DNA of 40,760 nt, taken from Lachnospiraceae bacterium. GTDB taxonomy: Bacteria; Bacillota; Clostridia; Lachnospirales; Lachnospiraceae. The stretch is taken from contig JAILRA010000106.1 of assembly GCA_024698715.1 (NCBI GenBank), positions 1-40,760 on the forward strand, in the 5' to 3' direction. Below, piece after piece: positions 1 through 7,401 of this stretch; position 1 is the first letter of the stretch; each line of letters opens with the position of its first letter. The notes beneath the pieces were generated by a model. That model did not search any database and had not been told where the DNA came from. It worked only from the letters and a program-made list of their open reading frames with translations. Made by a program: the position numbers and the translations under genes.

Positions 1-392
1 TTTGAGAAGTCAGTGATTTTATCGGTGTTTGAGGCCACTTTTGGTGCATGAAGGAAATCTTTTACGTAGATAATATCAGGTTTACCCAGACCTCTTTTTT
101 TACGTTCAATCAACCCAACTGTTTCAAGTTCTTTAAGGATGTTTACACACTTGGTATGTGCACGACCGATAGTTTCTATTATTTCTTCCAAGGTGAAAAT
201 GATATACACGCGATTCTCATCATCAAACCATTCGTTCTTTCTCGATAAAGACATACGGTTAAGCATAATACTGTATAGAAGTACGGCTTCAGCGCTAAGT
301 ATTTTGAATTGTGGATCTGTCATCAAGATCTTTGGAACCGGAATATAATTGAATGAATCGGCTTCAATTCCATAATAATAATCAAATTTCAT
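1..392 (-). CDS. RepA_N-type replication initiator, N-terminal part (cut by window edge)
   Basis: Reading the minus strand from an ATG at 392 gives an open frame of 130 codons to the window edge, beginning MKFDYYYGIEADSFNYIPVP. The order of short blocks fits the N-terminus of replication initiator A proteins (RepA_N family) of Firmicutes plasmids and integrative elements: F-x-Y near the start, a KILMTDPQF-like block, LLYSIMLNRM, then NEWFDDENRVYIIFT, and a winged-helix portion ending IERKKRGLGKPDIIYVKDF. Such proteins bind origin DNA to start replication of the element. A good ribosome site (AAGGAG on the minus strand, plus 398-403) supports the start. The rest of the gene lies outside the window, so intactness cannot be judged. 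Family assignment is from remembered family features, not a search. Confidence 0.78.
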   Translation of the reverse strand, partial: MKFDYYYGIEADSFNYIPVPKILMTDPQFKILSAEAVLLYSIMLNRMSLSRKNEWFDDENRVYIIFTLEEIIETIGRAHTKCVNILKELETVGLIERKKRGLGKPDIIYVKDFLHAPKVASNTDKITDFS

Positions 393-439
393 ATGATCTC
401 CTTATAAATAAGTATGATTATCGATTTGAAAAAAAATTG

Positions 440-459
440 TGCTAACGTGTATGCTAACG
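440..459. repeat. Two direct copies of an 8-bp motif upstream of repA
   Basis: TGCTAACG occurs at 440-447 and again at 452-459, a 12-bp period, about 50 bp upstream of the repA start. Short direct repeats before an initiator gene can be autoregulatory or iteron-like sites. Two copies are few, so this is only suggestive. The rest of 393-582 is AT-rich and shows no gene. Confidence 0.4.
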
Positions 460-582
460 CAAGTCGAAAAACGGGATATTTTTAAGAAAAAATAAGAAAA
501 TATCTTCGAATTGTTCTCAAGCCGAAAATAGATAGTCTCGTAGAACCGGTTTTCAGAAAAGTCCTGAATCAAAGGCTTTTAC

Positions 583-616
583 AAAGAAAAAGGCTCCGGT
601 ATTTCTACCGAAGCCT
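583..616 (-). terminator. Rho-independent terminator of tRNA-Gln
   Basis: On the minus strand a 10-bp stem (AGGCTTCGGT pairing with the arm at 591-600, one G-T wobble, loop of about 6) is followed by TTTTTCTTT. It begins a few bases past the tRNA 3' end and points away from it. Confidence 0.8.
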
Positions 617-619
617 TTA

Positions 620-691
620 CAGCGCTACAAGGATTCGAACCTTGAAATGACGGAGTCAGAGTCCGTTGCCTTACCGTTTGGCGATAGCGCT
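620..691 (-). tRNA. tRNA-Gln (anticodon CUG)
   Basis: The minus strand folds into a full cloverleaf. The acceptor stem is AGCGCTA/TAGCGCT. The D arm GCC-AAACGGTAA-GGC is typical of tRNA-Gln. The anticodon stem is ACGGA/TCCGT with loop CTCTGAC, giving anticodon CTG. The T arm is CAAGG-TTCGAAT-CCTTG. The discriminator base is G at 620, as in known bacterial tRNA-Gln, and CCA is not encoded. CUG-reading glutamine tRNAs supplement the UUG isoacceptor. The 3' end faces the repA fragment, and tRNA 3' ends are common integration sites. Confidence 0.95.
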
Positions 692-710
692 ATTTTTTTG
701 ACACTAATGT

Positions 711-739
711 ATTTTACACGATATCCTGACAAAACGCAA
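711..739 (-). promoter_or_regulatory. Promoter of tRNA-Gln
   Basis: On the minus strand TTGCGT (734-739) lies 17 bp from TAAAAT (711-716). The predicted start, near 704, gives a 5' leader of about 13 nt before the tRNA. Confidence 0.7.
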
Positions 740-765
740 TAAATTTTTTAAATTTGTTTTTGGTA

Positions 766-794
766 TTGAAAAATCATGAAAGAATCCTTATACT
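766..794 (+). promoter_or_regulatory. Promoter of the degV-family gene
   Basis: TTGAAA (766-771) and TATACT (789-794) are separated by exactly 17 bp. It lies back to back with the tRNA promoter, so the two diverge from about 740-765. Confidence 0.75.
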
Positions 795-797
795 ATT

Positions 798-820
798 AAT
801 GTAGTTTTCAAAACTACATT
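798..820. promoter_or_regulatory. Perfect palindrome at the degV transcription start (probable operator)
   Basis: AATGTAGTTTT (798-808) is followed by one base and its exact reverse complement AAAACTACATT (810-820). The site begins 4 bp after the -10 box and covers the predicted start point near 801, where a bound dimer would block initiation. There is no T-run, so it is not a terminator. The regulator is unknown. Confidence 0.65.
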
Positions 821-851
821 ATATGACATTCAAAACTTTAAGGAGATAAGG

Positions 852-1748
852 ATGAGTGAATACATTTTAAGTTGCGATACTGCAGTTGATCTGAATCGCG
901 AATATCTTGAAAGCAGAAATATACCTTTTATAAGCTTTCCCTTTACGCTTGACGGAGTTGATTACAAGGATGATCTGGGAGTGACTCTTTCCTATGAAGA
1001 TTTCTATAAAAAAATCGATAAAGGCTCAATGCCTTCCACATCACAGATCAATATTACGGAAACTGCTGATTTCTTTGAAAAGTTTTTAAAAGAAGGAAAA
1101 GATATATTACATCTTGCATTTTCATCCGGACTGTCCGGAACCTGTAACTGTGCCGTAAATGCTGCGGAAGAGTTAAAGAGTGCATATCCTGACAGAAAGA
1201 TTATCGTGATTGATTCTCTGGCTGCATCGTCGGGACACGGACTTCTTCTTGATGCTTTATATGAACTTAAGGAGAAAGGTGCATCGATCGAAGAACTTGC
1301 CGAATTTGCGGAAAATAACAAACTGCGTGTTCAGCATTGGTTTTACACCACGGATCTTACACATTTTAAGAGAGGCGGAAGAATCTCGCCTGCCGCATGT
1401 GCTATAGGAAATCTTTTGAATCTCTGCCCGCTCATGAACGTGGATGCCGAAGGAAAACTTGCGGTTCGTTATAAGATCAAGGGAAAGAAAAAAGCAGCAA
1501 AAGAGGCAGTGAGCAAGATGCTTGAACTTTGCGAAGGCGGAAAGGATTACAACAAACGATGTTTCATCTCCAATTCAGGATGCCTTGAGGATGCTGAATA
1601 TCTTGCCGGACTGATCAGCGAGACTTTTCCCGATATTGACGGAGGAGTAAAGATCTTTGATATCGGAACGATCATAGGAAGTCATACCGGAAGGGGAACC
1701 GTAGCTTTGTTCTTTTTCGGAGATGAAAGAAAAGAAGAAGAAAAATAA
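852..1748 (+). CDS. DegV family fatty-acid-binding protein (FakB-like)
   Basis: A 298-residue protein of normal DegV length. It has the family's opening (ILSCDTAVDLN), the STSQI block near residues 56-60 that lines the lipid pocket, the GLSGT segment near 93, and the FKRGGRIS block near 173-180. In better studied Firmicutes, DegV/FakB proteins bind a fatty acid and present it to the FakA kinase for phospholipid synthesis, so a cytosolic lipid-carrier role is likely. The substrate is not readable from sequence. The start is fixed by AAGGAG at 840-845. The gene appears monocistronic, with its own promoter, a palindromic operator candidate and a strong terminator. No fakA partner is in the window. 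Confidence 0.9.
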   Translation: MSEYILSCDTAVDLNREYLESRNIPFISFPFTLDGVDYKDDLGVTLSYEDFYKKIDKGSMPSTSQINITETADFFEKFLKEGKDILHLAFSSGLSGTCNCAVNAAEELKSAYPDRKIIVIDSLAASSGHGLLLDALYELKEKGASIEELAEFAENNKLRVQHWFYTTDLTHFKRGGRISPAACAIGNLLNLCPLMNVDAEGKLAVRYKIKGKKKAAKEAVSKMLELCEGGKDYNKRCFISNSGCLEDAEYLAGLISETFPDIDGGVKIFDIGTIIGSHTGRGTVALFFFGDERKEEEK

Positions 1749-1770
1749 TAATAAGAGATTTTGTGAGGTC

Positions 1771-1815
1771 AAAAAGCAATCGGACACGCTATATCATGTC
1801 CGGTTGCTTTTTTTG
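1771..1815 (+). terminator. Terminator after the degV-family gene
   Basis: The arms AAAAAGCAATCGGACA and TGTCCGGTTGCTTTTTTT form a long stem with one mismatch and a loop of about 10 nt, ending in a T-run. The A-rich 5' arm might allow some termination in the other direction too. Confidence 0.85.
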
Positions 1816-1847
1816 ATGAAAATCATTCGGTGTCAAAGCAGCAAATA

Positions 1848-1856
1848 TGGTATAAT
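1848..1856 (+). promoter_or_regulatory. Extended -10 promoter for the GT-C-like gene
   Basis: TGGTATAAT, an extended -10 with a perfect TATAAT at 1851-1856, has no good -35 box. Start would be near 1863, ruling out a translation start upstream of it and leaving a leader of about 85 nt before the ATG at 1950. Confidence 0.5.
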
Positions 1857-1949
1857 GATACGGGTGCGGATCCGATCTTACGGCAGCAGGATGTTACCGA
1901 AGAACCGCGATTGGCACACAAGACTGATCTAAAACGGCGGGATCTCGCG

Positions 1950-3680
1950 ATGAAAACAAAAATCAATGCGTGGAAGATCATATTTTCGGTACTTATCGCT
2001 CTTACGATCCTCGGGATCGTAAAGGCTTTGTTTGTGAGCCTTGATGTGGATGAGTCCTATGCGGTTGCTCAGGCTTACCGTCTGGTGACCGGAGACAGGC
2101 TCATGTACGATATGTGGGAACCGCATCAGTTTTCGGCTTTTCTTCCTGCATTCTTCCTTTATCCCTTTTATATGATCAGGAAAAACGCGGATTACTGCGT
2201 GATATATCTTCGACTCGTGGGAATTCTTATTCATCTGGCAACAGGCGTTTTTCTATGGCTTACGGCAAAAAAGAAAACCGGAAACATGATCGCGGACATC
2301 ATTTTCATCATTCACATGAATTTCCTTCCGAAATGGGTTGCGATGCCGGAATTTGAGCTTATGCACTACTGGAGCATGCTTTTGGTTTTTCTGATCCTTT
2401 ATTCTGCAGAAGAACGAAAAAATGTTTTTTTGTATTTTCCGGCGGGACTGATCTTCGGTGTGAGCGTTCTCTGTTATCCGACGATGGTTCTGGTTTTCCC
2501 GTTTTTTATCATTGCACTTATCGTTCGTAAAAAAGCGGGCGGTGTTTTGCCTTTTGTGCTCGGAACGGCGGTGACCGGAATTGCTACACTGGCGGTAATA
2601 CTGATAAACGTACCCTTTAGTGAACTTCCGTTTTTTATCAGTTACATTCTCATGGATTCTTCCCATACTTCTGCGGGAATGGCTTATAAAACGGGCACGA
2701 GTCTGGAACAGCTGAAAGTACAGATGACGGAAGCAGGTATAGGTACTGCGATCTCTGTTATTATTGCTCTCGCAGTACGTGTATCGGACGGATCGTTTAA
2801 GAAAAAGGAAGTTAAAGTAAATTCGTTTATTTCGGATATATTGACGATCCTTTCGACGGGACTTTGCATTCTGACATTCATACGTTTCGTGTTTATGAAT
2901 GAAAATCAGTTCTGCATGCAGATAAGATATATGGTTTTGGTTCTGCTTTTCATTGTTCTGGCGTTAAAAGACCGAAAAAAATTCGGGGCGGAACTTTGGT
3001 ATGGCCTGATCCCCGGAATTCTTTCGATTCCCGCTGTATTTATAATAACCAACATGGATATAAATTCCGTTTACGTTAAAGCGTTCAGTGCGGTTGTGGC
3101 GGGAATGTTCATACTGGGGAGAAATTACGAGGAGTCCCGTGAAAAATCGTCATTAAAGGTCACTGATATTGTGATCGATTCTGCTCTGGCGGCTTCGATC
3201 CTTCTTTGTCTTTTTACCTGCAGACTTCTTTTGATCAGGGTTAACGGATGCCTTCCGGTAACGGTCATGGCCAAGACCGCAAAGGTGGAAAACGGGCCGG
3301 CAGCGGGAGTGTATGTACTGAAGGATCAGGCTGATGCATGGAATTCTTCGTACGAATCGATAAAAGATATTGCTGATTCGGGCAAAAATGTGCTTTACAT
3401 CGGACAGGAACAGCTTTTCTACGTGACGTTCTGCGAAAGGGTAAATGTTCCTTCGGTTCAGGGAACGACTGTTTTTAACGGGATGTATGAAAGATACTAT
3501 GAAGTGTTCCCGGAAAAATATCCTGAAATAATAGTTAAAGATGCTTCTTTCGGTTCCAATCCGGCATACTATTATTCGCCGGAAAATGAGTATATCTATA
3601 CATGGATTACGGACAATAACGGGACAAAAACAATTCTGAACAACGGGTATTATGAAATTCTTTCCGTAATAAGAAAATAA
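1950..3680 (+). CDS. Multi-pass membrane protein, probable GT-C-type glycosyltransferase
   Basis: A protein of 576 residues with one N-terminal membrane helix (about 8-27), then a short outward loop with acidic residues (SLDVDESYAVAQ), then at least eight more hydrophobic helices and a soluble C-terminal part of about 130 residues. An acidic pair in the first outside loop of a polytopic protein is the hallmark of GT-C enzymes (ArnT/PMT-like), which transfer sugars from lipid-linked donors. The later EPHQFSAFLPAFF stretch also fits that group. Donor and acceptor cannot be named. I chose the ATG at 1950 because a longer GTG frame from 1830 would overlap the promoter and its extra residues look non-coding. 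The ribosome site is weak. It could instead be an unrelated conserved membrane protein. Confidence 0.6.
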   Translation: MKTKINAWKIIFSVLIALTILGIVKALFVSLDVDESYAVAQAYRLVTGDRLMYDMWEPHQFSAFLPAFFLYPFYMIRKNADYCVIYLRLVGILIHLATGVFLWLTAKKKTGNMIADIIFIIHMNFLPKWVAMPEFELMHYWSMLLVFLILYSAEERKNVFLYFPAGLIFGVSVLCYPTMVLVFPFFIIALIVRKKAGGVLPFVLGTAVTGIATLAVILINVPFSELPFFISYILMDSSHTSAGMAYKTGTSLEQLKVQMTEAGIGTAISVIIALAVRVSDGSFKKKEVKVNSFISDILTILSTGLCILTFIRFVFMNENQFCMQIRYMVLVLLFIVLALKDRKKFGAELWYGLIPGILSIPAVFIITNMDINSVYVKAFSAVVAGMFILGRNYEESREKSSLKVTDIVIDSALAASILLCLFTCRLLLIRVNGCLPVTVMAKTAKVENGPAAGVYVLKDQADAWNSSYESIKDIADSGKNVLYIGQEQLFYVTFCERVNVPSVQGTTVFNGMYERYYEVFPEKYPEIIVKDASFGSNPAYYYSPENEYIYTWITDNNGTKTILNNGYYEILSVIRK

Positions 3681-3694
3681 TAGGGATGTAGGTA

Positions 3695-3723
3695 TTTTCA
3701 AATTGTATTAAATTTGGTATTAT
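3695..3723 (+). promoter_or_regulatory. Possible promoter of the DUF1189-like gene
   Basis: TTTTCA (3695-3700), 17 bp, then TATTAT (3718-3723) preceded by TGG (extended -10). The start would be about 85 bp upstream of the gene. A second TTGACC at about 3760 lacks a convincing -10. Confidence 0.4.
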
Positions 3724-3812
3724 TAAATGGTGTCTTTATAAACAATGACATTGTTTTTCTTGACCCGGATATGCTGACTCAATACCAATATAAGAGATAA
3801 TTAGGGGACAAA

Positions 3813-6197
3813 ATGGAAGGAAGTATAGGTTTTTTCGGACAGTTTAAATATGTTTTCAAAGGCGTGATAAAGCCCAGATTTTTCAACAGACTCGGGAGTC
3901 AGTCCAAATTCTGTTATATCGGGTATACCGTTATAATGGCAATAGTGAGTGTAATTGTATTTTGCGGACTGTTGTATCTGAGAACACCCGGAAGCGAGGG
4001 ATTTCAGGCAAAAGTTGAAAATGCCATCAAGAGCGCACCGAATTTTTCGTATTCTTCCGGAAAAGTTGTTTTTGAAGAAAATACAGTTGTCCAGCTGGGT
4101 GAAAAAAGTTACCTTGTATTCAATTCCGATATAGATGTTCCCGATAAAGATTATTACGGAAAAGTTGAAATTCTTGTAGACTGGTCGACAGGCGTAAGAG
4201 TTTTGATCTTCAACGGAAAGACGATCAGTACACGTGTTTTCTTTAAACTCTTTAAGATAAGTGTCAAATATACTGACATTGCCAATATTCTCGGACTTCC
4301 CGCCAATTTTGACAGAGACGGTCTTGCACGTATCTCCACCGAAAAATTCAATTTATTATATCTGATCTTCGCCGGAGTATGCATCATTCCGTTTGTTGCG
4401 AAAGCATTTATTTTCAGTACGATTTTTGCGGGAATAGGTTTCGGGCTGGCAAAGATCGTTAAACAACCTTATAACTACAAAGAATTATACATAATATCTC
4501 TTTACATAGCCGGTGTTACCAATATAATCAGAAGCGCGTTAAATGCTTCGCCCATAAAACCCGGAATGTGGATCCTCAATTTTGTGTTCCTGCTCATAGG
4601 AACGGCTTATCTTTTCTTTGCGATCATCGGTTCTACCGAAGAGAGTGGACCTTCAAGCACGATCGTATTTAACAAACCTTCGGGCAAAGCTCCTGAATTT
4701 GAGGCTCCCGATCCTTTTGCAAGGAAGAATTTCAAGCCTGCGGAATTTGCAGAAAGAACAAGGCCTTCGGCACCTGCGCCTGCACCGGTTCCCGAACCTG
4801 CGCCCGCACCGGTTGTTGAGACACCTGTTGTTTATGAAACTTCCGAACCGGCTGAAACGGTTTCAAGTGTTTCGGCGACTGCATCATCGCTTTATGCGGC
4901 AAGCACCGTGGCTTCGGAATCATCGACATATGATTATTCGGCTTCGGCTCAGACCGAAAGCTATTCGGCACCCGTTGCAGAGAGTGTGGTTTATGCTGAA
5001 CCTGCACCCGCACCGGTTGAGGAAACAAAGACTCATTTCAGTGCCAAGGCTGCAACGGAAGAGGAAAGAAGAGGACACTGGTCTTCATCATCCACATCAA
5101 CGACGCATGCTTCTTCGCTTTTCCATACTCACAGTGAAATGGCTGCCGAAGATATTGCCGTTAAGGACAATTCAGCAGACAAAAAATATTCTACTGCAGT
5201 TACATCGAGATTTCCTTCACGTAAAGAGCAGGAGAGCAGTGTATCATCACTGTTCCATATGAAGACGGATAATAATACCGAAACGAACACTCAGACCGGA
5301 TACAGTGATGCATTCGGAAAGAAGAGCAGATTCGAACCGGAAAAGAAGAGCAGTATTTTTGAAACGATAGATCTTCATACCAAGAATTCATATTCGCAAC
5401 CTCCCGCAACAGGCTATTCGGATATAATAAGCCGTCCCGAAGATGAAATGGTACCTCTTACATTCGGCCATACATACGAGGACAATGCTATCGAAGGAGC
5501 CGAAGAGGAAGTTGTGGAAACCAATGCATTTGTTCGTACGGTTCCTGCATCACCAATGCATGCGGAACCCGAACCCGCTCCCGTATATGTTGAGCCCGAA
5601 CCCGAACCCGCTTCCGTTGAGCCGATATCGGCAGTAATTAAGAGCGATATAGGAACATACGGCGGACTTGGACAGCTTTCTTCATCGGGAAAGAAAAAGG
5701 GCAAACCCAAATACGACAGACCGATCACCGCACCGGATGCATATAACGGACTGTATTACAGCGGATCCGATGAGGAGGAAAGCTACGAAAGCAATTACGG
5801 TTCCGGAACTCTTCTTGACAGAGGAGGCCTTTATGGAAAGACGATCGGCGGTGAAGCATCTTCCAATCCGTTCGCGTCTGTTCTGGGAAGCCCGACACCT
5901 TCGGTTTCGACAGGAACGTCAACTTTCAGTTCGGGTAATTTCGGTAATACGATTGGCGGTACTGCATCTTCGTCTCCGTTTACGACAAAAGAAGGAAGTG
6001 CTCCTTTCGGAAACGGCGGATTTTATCTTTCCAATCCTCCGAGGAACAATGTTTCGGCATCTTCGCATACAACCGTGACAAAGGGCGGAAAAACTGTAAA
6101 CAGATATTCGGATGATGATTTTGCCGCTTGGGAACGTGAAACATATGCCGAGGAGTTTAACAGACCCAGAGGAAGTTTCGGAAACAATATTTTTTAA
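3813..6197 (+). CDS. DUF1189-like membrane protein with long disordered Pro/Ser/Glu-rich tail
   Basis: A protein of 794 residues in two unlike halves. Residues 1-275 resemble DUF1189 proteins: a first helix near 35-55, an outward domain of about 120 residues (PNFSYSSGKVVFEE...), then three to four helices near 183-275 ending at TAYLFFAIIG. The remaining 520 or so residues are low complexity: PAPAPVPEPAPAP near 313-330, Ser/Thr/Ala runs, EPEPAP stretches near 590-610, and two copies of G-[K/N]-TIGG-x-ASS-[N/S]-PF near 675 and 710. Typical DUF1189 proteins are only about 250-300 residues, so the tail is unusual. Topology places it in the cytoplasm if the helix count is even. Function is unknown. 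The start has AGGGGA 6-8 bp upstream. Confidence 0.7.
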   Translation: MEGSIGFFGQFKYVFKGVIKPRFFNRLGSQSKFCYIGYTVIMAIVSVIVFCGLLYLRTPGSEGFQAKVENAIKSAPNFSYSSGKVVFEENTVVQLGEKSYLVFNSDIDVPDKDYYGKVEILVDWSTGVRVLIFNGKTISTRVFFKLFKISVKYTDIANILGLPANFDRDGLARISTEKFNLLYLIFAGVCIIPFVAKAFIFSTIFAGIGFGLAKIVKQPYNYKELYIISLYIAGVTNIIRSALNASPIKPGMWILNFVFLLIGTAYLFFAIIGSTEESGPSSTIVFNKPSGKAPEFEAPDPFARKNFKPAEFAERTRPSAPAPAPVPEPAPAPVVETPVVYETSEPAETVSSVSATASSLYAASTVASESSTYDYSASAQTESYSAPVAESVVYAEPAPAPVEETKTHFSAKAATEEERRGHWSSSSTSTTHASSLFHTHSEMAAEDIAVKDNSADKKYSTAVTSRFPSRKEQESSVSSLFHMKTDNNTETNTQTGYSDAFGKKSRFEPEKKSSIFETIDLHTKNSYSQPPATGYSDIISRPEDEMVPLTFGHTYEDNAIEGAEEEVVETNAFVRTVPASPMHAEPEPAPVYVEPEPEPASVEPISAVIKSDIGTYGGLGQLSSSGKKKGKPKYDRPITAPDAYNGLYYSGSDEEESYESNYGSGTLLDRGGLYGKTIGGEASSNPFASVLGSPTPSVSTGTSTFSSGNFGNTIGGTASSSPFTTKEGSAPFGNGGFYLSNPPRNNVSASSHTTVTKGGKTVNRYSDDDFAAWERETYAEEFNRPRGSFGNNIF

Positions 6198-6208
6198 GTA
6201 AAACATTC

Positions 6209-6257
6209 TTCCCACACCCGATGTGATTAAAAAAGTCAGTTGAGGTGTGGGAATTTT
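6209..6257 (+). terminator. Probable terminator after the DUF1189-like gene
   Basis: TTCCCACACC (6209-6218) pairs perfectly with GGTGTGGGAA (6244-6253), followed by a short TTTTAT. The loop is long (25 nt) and the T-run weak, so efficiency is uncertain. Confidence 0.5.
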
Positions 6258-6350
6258 ATATGTACGGGACCGCATTATGCGAATGGTTTTAAAGCAAAGC
6301 GGACGCATACATTTTATTCAGGTTAACTTTTACGAAAACAGGGAAATATC

Positions 6351-7193
6351 ATGTTGAATATAGGTCAAAAACAAAAACTGATCGCCGTAAAAAAAGTGGA
6401 TTTCGGAGTTTATTTCGCTGAAGAAGGACAAAAGGACAACAGAGTCCTCCTTCCCGGAAAAGAAGTTCCCAAAGATCTTTCGGAAGGTGACAGCCTCGAA
6501 CTGTTTCTTTACAGGGATTCAAACGACAGGATCATCGCAACCTTAAGAAATCCGAAAATAATGACAGGAGAACTGGCGCCTCTTAAAGTCAGGGAGGTTA
6601 CGAAAATAGGAGCATTTCTGGACTGGGGACTTGAAAAGGATCTCTTCCTTCCGTTTAAAGAGCAGACAACAAAGCTGAATGTGGGCGACGAAGTGCTGGT
6701 GAGGGCATATATCGACAAATCCGAAAGAATATGCGCCTCTATGAAGATATACAAATATCTTGAGTCCAAAAGCGATTATCAGAAAGATGACTGGGTAAAT
6801 GCGAGGGTGTATGAGATATCCGACAATTTCGGTGCGTTCTGCGCGGTTGATGACAGATATTCGGCTCTTATCCCGAAGAAGGAGATCACATCGGAAATAC
6901 ATGTCCTCGACAGGTTTGAGGCAAGAGTTACAGGGGTGGCCGAAGACGGCAGGCTGAATCTTGCCACCAGAGACAAGGCTTACATGACCATAGACAAAGA
7001 CGCCGATTACGTTATGTATCTTATCAGATCTTACGACGGTGTCCTTCCGTTTAACGATAAGGCATCGCCGGAAATAATCAAGCGTGAATGCAACATGAGT
7101 AAGAATCAGTTCAAAAGAGCAGTGGGTCATCTTTTGAAGAAAGGCGAGATAGTAATAAAGGAAAAAACGATCAACAGCATAGACAGAGCATAA
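6351..7193 (+). CDS. cvfB: S1-domain RNA-binding protein, CvfB family
   Basis: A protein of 280 residues, the usual CvfB length. It opens with an S1-like fold (IGQKQKLIAVKKVDFGVYF, LLPGKEVP), has a second S1 repeat near 72-140 (KVREVTKIGAFLDWGLEKDLFLP), a third near 148-205, and a C-terminal winged helix near 215-275 (MSKNQFKRAVGHLLKKGEIVI). CvfB proteins bind RNA and in Staphylococcus aureus affect virulence gene expression; the homologue in Bacillus is YitL. The molecular target here is not known. The ribosome site AGGGAAA is modest. The gene appears to stand alone, closed by a strong terminator. Confidence 0.9.
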   Translation: MLNIGQKQKLIAVKKVDFGVYFAEEGQKDNRVLLPGKEVPKDLSEGDSLELFLYRDSNDRIIATLRNPKIMTGELAPLKVREVTKIGAFLDWGLEKDLFLPFKEQTTKLNVGDEVLVRAYIDKSERICASMKIYKYLESKSDYQKDDWVNARVYEISDNFGAFCAVDDRYSALIPKKEITSEIHVLDRFEARVTGVAEDGRLNLATRDKAYMTIDKDADYVMYLIRSYDGVLPFNDKASPEIIKRECNMSKNQFKRAVGHLLKKGEIVIKEKTINSIDRA

Positions 7194-7196
7194 GGG

Positions 7197-7234
7197 TGCA
7201 CAAAAGTCTGAATTTCGGACTTTTGTGCATTTTG
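7197..7234 (+). terminator. Terminator after cvfB
   Basis: A perfect 12-bp stem, TGCACAAAAGTC (7197-7208) with GACTTTTGTGCA (7218-7229), then TTTTG. It starts 4 bases after the stop codon. Confidence 0.85.
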
Positions 7235-7328
7235 ACTATAAGAATAATGAAGTCTTATAAATAAATCAAAAGATTTACAGACAAAATATATAAAAAAGGT
7301 GGAAATTTTTTGTTAATTATATTAAAAT

Positions 7329-7357
7329 GTGAAAGTGGATGTGTAAAAATCTATAAT
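7329..7357 (+). promoter_or_regulatory. Promoter of the regulator-ftsEX operon
   Basis: GTGAAA (7329-7334), 17 bp, then a perfect TATAAT (7352-7357). The start near 7364 leaves about 38 nt before the ATG at 7402. This is the best candidate in the 208-bp gap after cvfB. Confidence 0.55.
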
Positions 7358-7401
7358 CCGCAACAGTATTTTTGTTAGTTTTGCATAGGGGTGGTGACAA
7401 T

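Noticed and set aside
1830..1949. 40-codon N-terminal extension of the GT-C-like protein from a GTG
   Set aside because: It overlaps an extended -10 promoter, has no ribosome site, and the added residues are not like the rest of the protein.
4618..5262. 214-codon frame overlapping the DUF1189-like tail
   Set aside because: It is an out-of-frame reading of low-complexity sequence (Arg/Leu/His-rich) without a ribosome site.
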